In this document: piece by piece, positions 29,717 to 38,259 of the stretch | Position numbering within the stretch: position 1 is the first letter of the stretch | How the letters are laid out: the number at the start of each line of letters is the position of its first letter | NCBI GenBank assembly: GCA_963709645.1 | Contig: CAVPXP010000015.1 | Coordinates: forward strand, 1-64,000 | Origin: DYRB01 sp963709645 | Lineage (GTDB): Bacteria > Pseudomonadota > Gammaproteobacteria > Chromatiales > Chromatiaceae | Length of the DNA stretch: 64,000 bases | Direction: 5' to 3' | Notes under the pieces: generated by a model | Told to the model about the DNA's origin: nothing | Seen by the model: only the letters and a program-made list of their open reading frames with translations | Databases searched by the model: none | Program-made: the position numbers and the translations under genes

Positions 29717-29946
29717 TGGACGGCCTCGCGGGTAGACGGGTGGGGGGTCGCCGGCGCGCCGGGGCGGTGATTATGCCGGAAGGCCGTCCGGCAGCGAAGG
29801 TCACACCACGGAGGACGAGTGTGGGACAGGCTCTCCTGGTAAGGCAAAACGTCTGGAGACTGCGGAAAAATTCGGGGCACGGCGGTTTTTCGAGGCCCGC
29901 TCTAGTAAGATACGGACCACTGCCGTCAGGGGCCGCCGAGACACCC

Positions 29947-30276
29947 ATGAACCACAAGCTCACCGCCGCCATGCTGGCCCTGTGCGCCTCCTGCGCCCTG
30001 GCCAATCCCCAGGAAGATGAGGCCCTCGCGGCTCCTGGCGCTCCCGCGTCGCCCGTGGGCGGGGATCCAACTGAGCCGGAGATCAATATCAGCGAGGGCC
30101 CGGAGGGCGTGGTCTACGAGTACCGGGTACGCGGCCGCGTCTACATGGTCAAGATCCAGCCCCAGATCGGACCGCCCTACTACCTCCTCGACACCAATGG
30201 CGACGGGATCCTCGACACGCAAAGCGACTCGCCGATGAACGCCGCGGTACAGCAGTGGGTCTTGTTTAGCTGGTAG
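29947..30276 (+). CDS. DUF2782 family periplasmic protein
   Basis: The 109-residue product begins MNHKLTAAMLALCASCALAN, a signal peptide with likely cleavage after ALA. The mature part matches DUF2782: VYEYRVRGRVYMVKIQPQIG, then PPYYLLDTNGDGILD. The function is unknown; family members are small envelope proteins of gammaproteobacteria. The ATG at 29947 is chosen because it opens the signal peptide; earlier in-frame codons lack one. Confidence 0.88.
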   Translation: MNHKLTAAMLALCASCALANPQEDEALAAPGAPASPVGGDPTEPEINISEGPEGVVYEYRVRGRVYMVKIQPQIGPPYYLLDTNGDGILDTQSDSPMNAAVQQWVLFSW

Positions 30277-30438
30277 ACCGGCACGGGGCTATGCCTCGCC
30301 CGACGGATGGCGAACATCCGCATCGGGGACCCTGCTCCAGCCAGGACGGCCGATCCGTGCCGGCCCCCAGGTTTGAATTCGGCGGCTCAGCACTTGAGGC
30401 CTAGGCCCTTCACGTCGAGCGGGAATATTCTCCCAGAT

Positions 30439-30819
30439 TCAGTGACCCTGGCGTTCTAGCAGAGGTGCCCTCACGGGCGTGTAGGGCGGTGGAGTCCTGG
30501 GCCGGGCGTCGGCCTGGATCAGGTCGGCGACGAGCTGTGGCTGAGGTTCGAGAAAGCTCACCCCGATCCCGCAACTGTCGCGGTGTGTCACCAAAGCGGG
30601 CACCAGCCACTGGTATCCGAGGGCATTGATCTCCAGCTCGACCGGGGTGCCCTCGGGCAAGGTCACAGCGCGCAGCTCCAGATAGAGGCCGTCGCTGGAC
30701 AGATCCCGGCCGTAGGCGCTGTGGAGTCGCCGCTTGCCGTAACGGATCTGGACCGCAAAGCCCACCGGGTGTCGAGTGCAACTTCTGCGTTCGGGATTCA
30801 TTTGTCCTGGTCTCTTCAA
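30439..30819 (-). CDS. PilZ-domain protein (candidate c-di-GMP binder)
   Basis: The 126-residue protein has the two PilZ signature parts. RRSCTRHPVGFAV gives the R-x3-R motif, and GRDLSSDGLYLEL gives the D-x-S-x2-G motif, about 30 residues later. These residues bind cyclic di-GMP in the family. The C-terminal 20 or so residues are proline-rich and likely disordered. No output domain is attached, so it probably acts by binding a partner. It converges with DUF2782. Confidence 0.85.
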   Translation of the reverse strand: MKRPGQMNPERRSCTRHPVGFAVQIRYGKRRLHSAYGRDLSSDGLYLELRAVTLPEGTPVELEINALGYQWLVPALVTHRDSCGIGVSFLEPQPQLVADLIQADARPRTPPPYTPVRAPLLERQGH

Positions 30820-30919
30820 TTGTTTTTGTCGCTGGCGCCTGATCTTACGGATTCTTGTTGACGCTTTGAAGGAGTTTATGAGACAGAATCGTTACAACGC
30901 AAGGGAAAAATACTGAACG

Positions 30920-31696
30920 GTGCGCCTCTTCGATGCCCACCTGCACATCCTCGACCCGCGCTTCCCGCTGACGGCGAATCAGGGTTACCTCCCCCCGCCC
31001 TTCACCGTCGCGGACTATCTGGGCGTCGCCCGGCCCCTGGGCGTGGCAGGTGGGGCCGTCGTCTCCGGGTCGTTCCAAGGTTTCGACCTCAGCTATCTGG
31101 AAGACGCCCTCACCCACCTCGGGCCCAGCTTCGTCGGCGTAGCCCAGCTTCCGATCCATACCCAAGCCCCGGAAATCCAGAGACTCGATGCCCTGGGTGT
31201 GCGCGCCATCCGCTTCAACCTGCATCGGGGCGTCCAAGGCGACCTGCCGGGGATGCAGGCCCTGGCTCGGCGGGCCTATGACACGGCCGGCTGGCACATC
31301 GAGCTGTATCTCGATGCCGCAGAAATCCCCCGCCTCGGCGGCTGGCTGGGCGAGCTGCCCGCTGTCTGCATCGACCACCTCGGCCTGAGCCAGACAGGGT
31401 TTGCGTACCTCCTGGGGCTCGTGGAACGCGGAGCCTGGGTCAAGGCCAGCGGATTCGGGCGCATCGACTTCCCAGCGGCCGACGCCCTGGCGGAGCTTTG
31501 CCGCGCCAACCAGACCCGAGTCCTGTGGGGCAGCGACCTCCCCGGCACCCGCGCCCCGCGGCCCTTCGACGCGCGGGACCTCGACCTGATCGCCGAAGCC
31601 CTGGCCGATCCCGGCCTGATCCACAAAGTCCTGTTCGACAACGCCGTCGCGCTTTACCGGCCGCCCAGGCTCGGGTCTCCTGCGATGCGCTGGTAG
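30920..31696 (+). CDS. Amidohydrolase-2-like TIM-barrel hydrolase
   Basis: This 258-residue protein begins (GTG) MRLFDAHLHILDPRFPL, whose H-x-H is the first metal-binding motif of metal-dependent hydrolases. Later elements include AIRFNLHRG, WHIELYLDAAEI, VCIDHLGLSQ and LWGSDLPGTR, matching the other barrel strands with His and the terminal Asp. It resembles the dicarboxylate hydrolase / lactonase group of the amidohydrolase superfamily. The substrate is unknown. It is intact. Confidence 0.85.
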   Translation: MRLFDAHLHILDPRFPLTANQGYLPPPFTVADYLGVARPLGVAGGAVVSGSFQGFDLSYLEDALTHLGPSFVGVAQLPIHTQAPEIQRLDALGVRAIRFNLHRGVQGDLPGMQALARRAYDTAGWHIELYLDAAEIPRLGGWLGELPAVCIDHLGLSQTGFAYLLGLVERGAWVKASGFGRIDFPAADALAELCRANQTRVLWGSDLPGTRAPRPFDARDLDLIAEALADPGLIHKVLFDNAVALYRPPRLGSPAMRW

Positions 31697-31802
31697 CCTG
31701 ACCCCGCGGTATCGGCAAACTGATGGAAACCCGGACACCGTTCTATCACCGCCTGCGGGATAATGGCTCGCTCGACCGCAGCCTTCAGGACGATTCATCC
31801 GG

Positions 31803-33416
31803 GTGACTCTCCCTTCCCCTCTCGGACTTTTTGGCGCCTTGGTGGACTCCGGGGCCTGGCCGGCCCTGCGGGTGGTCCTGCACATTGCCTTTTTCCTTGC
31901 CGCCTTCTTCATCCTGAAGCAGGTTCTCGTCCTGGCGCGGGCGGGTGATGGACCCAAGGGCCAGTCGGCCCGGCGCCGGGGGCCGTTCGCCCTTCCCCCG
32001 CTGCCGGTCATCGGCTTGGCCCTGCTCTTCGCCGCCGTGCTCGGCTACCAGGCAAGCTGGCAGCTCGCCGGGGTATTCCGCCCAGAGTTCGTGGGCTTCA
32101 TGCAGTCCCATGATCGGCGCGAATTCAACCCCGCCCACCTCATCCAGCGCGGGCGCATCCTCGACCGCACCGGCGAGGTCCTGGCCTTCAGCCAGGAGCA
32201 CCAGGGTCGGGTCTTCCGGCTCTACCCCTACGGACCGGCCTTCGCCCACGCGGTGGGCTATACCGACCCCCGATTCGGTGTCACGGGCGCCGAGGCGGCG
32301 GCCAACGCCCGCCTCAACGGCGGGGCCCCGGACAACCTGGCTGCCTGGAGCGAGCTCGGCCGGCACCTGCTGACCCAGGACAAGCGCCTGCGCGGACAGG
32401 ACCTGGTGCTCAACCTGGACACCCGACTCCAGCTCACTGCCCTCCAGGGTCTCGGGAGCCGGCGCGGCGCCGTGGTGGTCCTGCGCCCACGGGACGGCGC
32501 CATCCTGGCCCTGGCGAGCGCCCCCTCCTTCGACCCCAACCAGATTGGGCCTGATCTGTTCCGGGTGGACAGAGCCAGCACCCCCCTGCTGAATCGCGCC
32601 ACCCAGGGCTTCTACCCGCCCGGGTCCACCTTCAAGGTCGTGGTGGCGGCCATGGCCATCGAGGCCGGCTTCAAAGGGACCCTGAACTGCCCGGCGGAGG
32701 GCTACACGACCTCGCGGCGTTACCCCAGGATCCGCGATCACGAGTACTACACCGGCGGCGGAAGCTGGCGCGGGCACGGCAACCTGGACCTGACGACGGG
32801 CTTCTCGGAGTCGTCCAATGTCTTCTTCGCACAACTCGGCGTCCGGTTGGGTCACGACGCCCTGGCGGCGGCCGCGGAGCGTTTCGGCTTCGACCGTCAG
32901 ATACGGCTCTACCCCGGGACCGACCGGGCTGGGAACATGAGCACCGGGCGGATCCCGCGCCTCGCCAAGTCCGACCTCTACGGCCTGGCCCAGGCATCCA
33001 TCGGCCAGGGGCGGGTGCTGGCCACCCCAGCCCACATGGCCCTCATCGCCGCAGCGGTGGCCAATGGCGGCCTGGCGATGCGCCCCCGCCTCCTGGCCGA
33101 CGAGCCCCCTGCGCCGCTGGCCGGGTACATGGCCCCGGCCACCTCGACTCGCCTCACCAAGATGATGCGCAAGGTCGTCACCTCCGGTACCGGCAAAGGG
33201 ATCGAAGTCCCTGGCCTGGCCATCGCCGGTAAGACCGGAACCGCGGAGAATCCCCGGGGTGCGGCCCACAGTTGGTTCATCGGCTTCGCCCCGGCACAGG
33301 ACCCGGACCTGGCCGTCGCGGTCCTCGTAGAGCACGGCGGCTATGGCTCCAGTGCCGCCGCCCCAATCGCCAGGGACCTCTTGGTCCAGGCCCGGGACCT
33401 GGGGATCATCCAGTGA
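31803..33416 (+). CDS. Class B penicillin-binding protein (peptidoglycan transpeptidase)
   Basis: This 537-residue protein has one N-terminal membrane helix (around residues 18-40 or 60-80), then a short dimerisation region. The transpeptidase domain carries all three active-site motifs: STFK (in PPGSTFKVV, near residue 277), SSN (in ESSNVFF, near 337) and KTG (in AGKTGTAEN, near 478). The active serine is in STFK. A GTG start at 31803 is the first in frame. The FtsW/RodA-like gene follows with a 4-base GTGA overlap, so the two form a transpeptidase-glycosyltransferase pair. It is not in a dcw cluster and looks like an extra pair. It is shorter than typical FtsI. Confidence 0.93.
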   Translation: MTLPSPLGLFGALVDSGAWPALRVVLHIAFFLAAFFILKQVLVLARAGDGPKGQSARRRGPFALPPLPVIGLALLFAAVLGYQASWQLAGVFRPEFVGFMQSHDRREFNPAHLIQRGRILDRTGEVLAFSQEHQGRVFRLYPYGPAFAHAVGYTDPRFGVTGAEAAANARLNGGAPDNLAAWSELGRHLLTQDKRLRGQDLVLNLDTRLQLTALQGLGSRRGAVVVLRPRDGAILALASAPSFDPNQIGPDLFRVDRASTPLLNRATQGFYPPGSTFKVVVAAMAIEAGFKGTLNCPAEGYTTSRRYPRIRDHEYYTGGGSWRGHGNLDLTTGFSESSNVFFAQLGVRLGHDALAAAAERFGFDRQIRLYPGTDRAGNMSTGRIPRLAKSDLYGLAQASIGQGRVLATPAHMALIAAAVANGGLAMRPRLLADEPPAPLAGYMAPATSTRLTKMMRKVVTSGTGKGIEVPGLAIAGKTGTAENPRGAAHSWFIGFAPAQDPDLAVAVLVEHGGYGSSAAAPIARDLLVQARDLGIIQ

Positions 33417-34885
33417 TTGCTTCAATCCTGCCCCAGGACCTGCGCCGCTCCTGGGGCCTGCGCCGATCGGAGCGCGGCCTGCTTGCCTGGTGCCTGCTGT
33501 GCATGACCCTGGGCTTCACCCTGGTCCTGGGATCGGTCCACGCGGCGGGGCGCAGCATTGCGGCGGCTGACCTCCAGCCGCTCCTCATCTATGCCCTTTG
33601 TCTGGTTTTCGTGCACCTGGTCTTGGTCGCGACGCGGTTCAGCGGAGACCAGATCCTGGTGGCGGCGGTCGCCTTCCTTGCCGGCTTCGGCCTCCTCGCC
33701 CAGTACCGCCTGGGTGCCTTCAACGGCGCGGACCCACAGGCACCCTACCTCTTCCCCGCCGGGGTGCTGGTGATGCTGACGACGGTCGCCGCCTTCATGG
33801 CGGGACGCTACCGCGTCCTGGCGGCGGGCCCCTGGGTCTGGGGAGGCCTGTCCCTGGCCCTGGTGGCCGTGCTCCTCTTCACCGGACAGCGCTTTCGCGG
33901 CGGCGTCTATGCCCTGGGCTTCACCACGCCGACCGAGGTCCTCAAGCTCAGCGTTGTCTTCTTCGTAACCGGCTTCCTCAGCCGCCATGCGCAGGCACTG
34001 GGCCAATGGGACCGGCGCCTCCACCTGCCGCTGCCGCCCTGGCGCCCCCTCTGGCCCCTGGCCGCACTCTGGGCCGCGCTCTCGGGGCTGCTGATGGCCC
34101 AGCGCGACCTGGGGATGATCGTCATCCTGAGCGTCGCCCTGCTCGTCATGCTCGCGGCGGCGACGGGGCGCCGTGGCTACATCGCCTACGGTCTGGCGGC
34201 GGCGGGAGGGCTCGGCTACCTGCTGATCGGCGTCTTCGAGCACGGCCAGCGGCGCGTCGAGGCCTGGCAGGACCCGTTCGCGGACCCCACCGGCGACGGC
34301 TGGCAGATCCTCCAGGGGCTGTCCGGGATGTATACCGGCGGGCTCTGGGGGGAGGGGTTCGGCCAGGGCAGCCCGGACTACACACCCATCGCGGGGTCCG
34401 ACTTCGTCTACTCGGTGGTGGGCGAGGAGATCGGCTTCGTCGGCTCCGTGCTGGTGGTGCTGTTCTTCCTGATCGTCTTCGCTCGGGGCGTGCGTATCGC
34501 CCGACACAGCCCGAACCAGATCGGCACGCTGCTGGCCGCCGGACTTACCGCGGTATTGGCCACCCAGACCTTTCTCAACGTCGGCGGCGTGACCAAGTTC
34601 GTCCCCCTCACCGGCATCACCCTGCCCTTCATCAGCCACGGTGGCGCCAGCCTGCTCACCGCCTTCGCCGGCCTTGGGCTCCTGCTGGCGATCTCCGACA
34701 CGGGTACCACCGTCCCACGGAAGGCCTCTCGGCCCGCCAACGCTGCCCGACCCCGAACGCGGTCGACAAAGCCAGCCAAGGCACCGAACAAGGCACTGGT
34801 CGAGCCCCAGGCCAAGCCCGCGCCGAGGCGCAAGCGCACCCCGAAGCGGGTCACCAACAGCGGGGGCGATGGGGCGTCGGGCTGA
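33413..34885 (+). CDS. FtsW/RodA/SpoVE-family peptidoglycan glycosyltransferase
   Basis: This polytopic SEDS protein of about 490 residues has around ten hydrophobic helices. The family signature includes DPFADPTGDGWQILQGLSGM, GGLWGEGFGQGSP, DFVYSVVGEEIGFVGS and TGITLPFISHGGASLLTAF. SEDS proteins polymerise lipid II and work with a class B PBP, encoded just upstream. The GTG start at 33413 overlaps the PBP stop. The C-terminal 60 residues are rich in Lys, Arg, Pro and Ala, a cytoplasmic tail of unknown use. Confidence 0.93.
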   Translation: MIASILPQDLRRSWGLRRSERGLLAWCLLCMTLGFTLVLGSVHAAGRSIAAADLQPLLIYALCLVFVHLVLVATRFSGDQILVAAVAFLAGFGLLAQYRLGAFNGADPQAPYLFPAGVLVMLTTVAAFMAGRYRVLAAGPWVWGGLSLALVAVLLFTGQRFRGGVYALGFTTPTEVLKLSVVFFVTGFLSRHAQALGQWDRRLHLPLPPWRPLWPLAALWAALSGLLMAQRDLGMIVILSVALLVMLAAATGRRGYIAYGLAAAGGLGYLLIGVFEHGQRRVEAWQDPFADPTGDGWQILQGLSGMYTGGLWGEGFGQGSPDYTPIAGSDFVYSVVGEEIGFVGSVLVVLFFLIVFARGVRIARHSPNQIGTLLAAGLTAVLATQTFLNVGGVTKFVPLTGITLPFISHGGASLLTAFAGLGLLLAISDTGTTVPRKASRPANAARPRTRSTKPAKAPNKALVEPQAKPAPRRKRTPKRVTNSGGDGASG

Positions 34886-34988
34886 TGCCCGCGATAGCCG
34901 CGGTCCGGGGTGAGTCCGACGGGTCGGGGCCGAGTGGGGGTCACCAAGGGGCGGTGCGTTGCGGTCTGCTTCCCCATCCTGTGCCCGC

Positions 34989-35579
34989 TCAACCGGCCAG
35001 GACCTCCCCGACGCGCTCGCGCAATGCCGGGATAACGTCGGCCTCGTACCAGGGATTGCGCATCAGCCATAACCGGTTGCGCGGGCTGGGATGCGGCAGG
35101 GGGAACCGGTCCGGCAGGTACTCCGCCCAGGCGGCCACAGTCGCGGTCAGGGTCGGCTTGCGGTCCGCAGCCAGGTAGAAGGTCTGGGCATAGCTGCCAA
35201 CCAGGAGCGTCAGCCGGACCTCCGGCAGGGCGTCACGCAGCCGCGGGTGCCAGAGTGGGGCGCACTCCGGGCGCGGGGGCAAGTCACCCCCGCGCCCCGT
35301 ACCGGGGTAGCAGAACCCCGCCGGGGCGATGGCGATGCGTCCTTCGTCGTAGAAGGCGGCGCGGTCCAGTTGCAGCCAGTCGCGCAGGCGATCTCCGGAC
35401 GGGTCGTTCCAGGGAATGCCGGTCTCATGAACGCGCCGCCCCGGCGCCTGCCCTACGATCAGGAGCCGAGCCCCGGCACCTGCCCGAAGCACTGGCCTGG
35501 GGGGATGGGGCAGGCTCGCCGCACAGAGCCGGCAGGCCCGAATCTCCGCAAGCAAGTCATTCAAGTCGCGCGTTTTCAT
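34989..35579 (-). CDS. Uracil-DNA-glycosylase superfamily protein
   Basis: The 196-residue protein has LLIVGQAPGRRVHETGIPW (motif 1, with GQAPG) and LPHPSPRNRLWLM (motif 3, HPSPRN), matching the uracil-DNA-glycosylase superfamily fold. LTLLVGSYAQTFYL is a central strand. It has CRLC near residue 16 but I do not see the four cysteines of the Fe-S families, so it is probably one of the small family members of unclear specificity. It points away from the TPP enzyme gene. Confidence 0.85.
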   Translation of the reverse strand: MKTRDLNDLLAEIRACRLCAASLPHPPRPVLRAGAGARLLIVGQAPGRRVHETGIPWNDPSGDRLRDWLQLDRAAFYDEGRIAIAPAGFCYPGTGRGGDLPPRPECAPLWHPRLRDALPEVRLTLLVGSYAQTFYLAADRKPTLTATVAAWAEYLPDRFPLPHPSPRNRLWLMRNPWYEADVIPALRERVGEVLAG

Positions 35580-35660
35580 GGGCGGTGCAGCTGTGTGCGG
35601 TAACGGGTGGTGCCGGGGCGGTAGTGAGACCTCAAGGTCCGAAAAGCGGACAAACTTTCA

Positions 35661-35690
35661 CAATACGCAACGCATACTGTATTGCGCAAT
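35661..35690 (+). promoter_or_regulatory. Palindromic operator-like site upstream of the TPP enzyme gene
   Basis: CAATAC (35661-35666) and GTATTG (35679-35684) form an inverted repeat with a 12-base spacer, and ATTGCGCAAT (35681-35690) is a perfect palindrome overlapping it. The stretch is AT-rich against its surroundings and lies about 80-105 bases upstream of the start at 35767. A regulator site is likely but the factor is unknown. Confidence 0.4.
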
Positions 35691-35766
35691 ATTGTCCAGG
35701 GACTTAGAGTACAACCCATGCGGCAAAGCGCCGCCCGGCAACCAAACACCTCCCGGAGACTGCACC

Positions 35767-37986
35767 ATGAGCACCCCGACCGAGCACGCCACAGCGACCC
35801 CAGACTTCTGCACCGGCATCGACCACTTCGGCACGCCCTGGGCCCAGTTTGAATCCCTTGCGGCCGAGCCTGCGATCCCGGAGGGGACCGAGGCCATCGC
35901 CGACAGCGCCGACCCCGCGGCGATCTACCAGACCCTGCTCGGGGCCGACGCCCTGCGTTACCTGACCCTGCAGGTCTGCGGCGCCAAGGGGTCCGGGCAC
36001 CCCGGGGGCTTCGCCTCCAGCGCCGAGGCGCACGCGGCTTTGATCATGCTCGGCCACACCAACATTGTGACCGAGGTGGGCCACCACGCCCCTGGCTTTT
36101 ACAGCTCCATGTTCCTGGACTCCTCCCTGGAGGACATGGGCATCCGCACCGTAGCCCAGATGCGCGAGCGCTTCCGCGAGCGCGAGGGTCTGCTCGGCCA
36201 CCTGTCCGGGGCCGTGCCCGGTATCCTCTCTCCGGCCGGGCCACTGGGGCAGGGACAGCACTTCGCCATGGCCGGGGCCCTGCTCTACCCGGGGAAGCTC
36301 TTTCCGGTGACCCTGGGCGACGGCGGCATGGGCGAGCCCTACCCCCTCTCCGCCATGATGCACTTCCTGACCGCCTTCCCGCACGCAACCAACTTCCTCC
36401 CCGTGCTGGTCTGGAACGGCTATAGCCAGGAGCACCACGCCATGGTCTCCACCTGGGACAACGACCGCATGGTCGCGTACTGGCGTGCCCACGGCTTCGA
36501 GGAGGTCATCCTGGTCGATGCCAAGCCCTTCGACGACTCGGAGCAGGAAGGGCCCTACGTGGACAGCACCCACTTCTCACTGGAGCGTCGTCTGGCCTTC
36601 GCCCGCGCCGTCCTCCAAGGCATGGACCGGGCCGCCCGCTCCGCCCTCGACGGCACGCCGACGGCCTTCGTCATCAAGCAATTGAAGGGGTCTGGGGTGC
36701 ATACCGTCGGGGCCAAGGCTCATAATCTCTACCCCGCCGACACCCTGGACCAGCCGCACATCATGGCGGGTCTCCAGCGCCGCGCCCTGCCCCCTGAGGC
36801 CTGGGCCCTGGTGCGCACCAACTTCACCCGTGCCGGCGGCGGACCCTCCTCGCGCACGGTGGTCACCGAGCGGGAAATGGCGATCCCAGCGCTGGGCCGG
36901 TTGCCGGTGCGCGACTTCCCGGTGGGTGAGAAGCAGGTTCCGGCCACCGCCTTCGGCGCCCTGGTGGCGGCCGTGGGCCGCGCCGACCCGCGCATGCTGG
37001 TGACCAATGCCGACGGCAACGAGGCATCGGCTATGCGCAACATCAGCGAGGCCTTGGGGATTCGCCACCCCACCAGGGACGACCTCTACTGCCAGCGCCC
37101 GGACGGGCAGGTCTACGAGCCCCTGAACGAGGACGCCTGCGCCGGCCTGGCCGCCGCCGTCGCCCTATTTGGCGGGCGCTCTGCCTGGCTGTCCTACGAG
37201 TCCTTCGCCATCAACGGCTGGCCCATCATCCAGACCGTGACCCAGGCCATGGCAGAGCTGCGCCACCGCACCCCGTCCCTGGTGACCATGTTCACCGCCG
37301 GGGCCCTGGAGCAGGGGCGCAACGGCTGGACCCACCAGCGCCCGGAGATCGAGAACTATGTCGCCGCCCAGATGCGCAACGGCAACGTCTTCGCCCTGTT
37401 CCCGGCGGACGCCAATATGATCCAGGCCGCCTACGAGTGGGCCTTGGGCAGCTTCAACAAGGGCATTGCCATCTTTGCCTCCAAGTCCCCGCTGCCGGTC
37501 TACACCACCCTGGATCAGGCGCGGGAGGCGATCGCCAAGGGCGCGGCCTGTCTCTACGAGAGCGGAACCGGCGACAAGGGGACCCTCGTCTTCGCGGTGA
37601 CCGGCGACATGGTCCTGCTGCCGGTCTTCGAGGCCAAAGACCGCCTGGAGGCCGAGGGCTACCGGGTGCGCATCGTGGCGGTGGCCAACCCGCGCCGCCT
37701 CTACCGGCCAAAGGACGTCGCCTGGCAGACCTGCGCCCAACCCGACGGGGACTTCATGGCGGATGCCGAGTTCAACGCCCTGTTCGACGGCGACCTGCTG
37801 TGCGCCGTGAGCGGTGGCCCCGGCGCCCCCCTTGAACCGGTGCTCCTGCGGACCCGCGCCCAGCGGCGTGAGCTCTTGGCCTGGCAGCGCGGCGAGACCA
37901 CCGCAACCCCAGCGGAGGTGATGGCGGTCAACGGGCTGACCGCAGCCGATATCGCAGGGCGGGTGCTGGGGGCCCTTGCAGCATGA
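35767..37986 (+). CDS. Transketolase/phosphoketolase-like TPP enzyme
   Basis: This 739-residue protein has a transketolase-type N-terminal TPP domain: AKGSGHPGGFASSAEAHAAL, and GDGGMGEPYPLSA followed by LPVLVWNGYS, the GDG...N metal/TPP motif. In the middle domain AWLSYESFAINGWPI and NGWTHQRPEIENYV resemble phosphoketolases, which cleave xylulose 5-phosphate. I recall relatives annotated as xylulose 5-phosphate 3-epimerase, but cannot confirm that here. The start at 35767 is the Met before the conserved region, with GGAG upstream. A hairpin follows at 38000-38029, then a four-carbon acid sugar kinase and a GH100 invertase on the same strand, suggesting sugar metabolism. Confidence 0.78.
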   Translation: MSTPTEHATATPDFCTGIDHFGTPWAQFESLAAEPAIPEGTEAIADSADPAAIYQTLLGADALRYLTLQVCGAKGSGHPGGFASSAEAHAALIMLGHTNIVTEVGHHAPGFYSSMFLDSSLEDMGIRTVAQMRERFREREGLLGHLSGAVPGILSPAGPLGQGQHFAMAGALLYPGKLFPVTLGDGGMGEPYPLSAMMHFLTAFPHATNFLPVLVWNGYSQEHHAMVSTWDNDRMVAYWRAHGFEEVILVDAKPFDDSEQEGPYVDSTHFSLERRLAFARAVLQGMDRAARSALDGTPTAFVIKQLKGSGVHTVGAKAHNLYPADTLDQPHIMAGLQRRALPPEAWALVRTNFTRAGGGPSSRTVVTEREMAIPALGRLPVRDFPVGEKQVPATAFGALVAAVGRADPRMLVTNADGNEASAMRNISEALGIRHPTRDDLYCQRPDGQVYEPLNEDACAGLAAAVALFGGRSAWLSYESFAINGWPIIQTVTQAMAELRHRTPSLVTMFTAGALEQGRNGWTHQRPEIENYVAAQMRNGNVFALFPADANMIQAAYEWALGSFNKGIAIFASKSPLPVYTTLDQAREAIAKGAACLYESGTGDKGTLVFAVTGDMVLLPVFEAKDRLEAEGYRVRIVAVANPRRLYRPKDVAWQTCAQPDGDFMADAEFNALFDGDLLCAVSGGPGAPLEPVLLRTRAQRRELLAWQRGETTATPAEVMAVNGLTAADIAGRVLGALAA

Positions 37987-37999
37987 TGACCTGAGGATC

Positions 38000-38029
38000 T
38001 TCTCCCAGGCCCGGCGTGGCCTGGGAGAA
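38000..38029 (+). terminator. Strong hairpin after the TPP enzyme gene
   Basis: TTCTCCCAGGCC (38000-38011) and GGCCTGGGAGAA (38018-38029) form a perfect 12-bp stem with a 6-base loop, 14 bases after the stop codon. There is no long T-run, so it may act as a processing or stability structure rather than a classical terminator. Confidence 0.6.
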
Positions 38030-38259
38030 AATGGACGGGATTAACCGGATTTACAGGGCCTTGCGGATGTTAACTGGCGCCGTTTCTCAGCCAGGTGCCC
38101 AGAACCGTCCCGGGCCTGGTTGCCGGATTCCAGCCCCAAGACGTCGAATAGACGACCCCGGTAGGCTCTTGTTAATCCTGCCCAATCTCCAGAGGCAAAG
38201 CGCTACGCTTGCGTGTTGGCAACCAGAACTCTTCCGCAGAGGTCCTGAGGATCCACCCA

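Noticed and set aside
27746..29770. 674-codon plus-strand ORF opposite rep
   Set aside because: It mirrors the rep coding sequence and has no recognisable domain.
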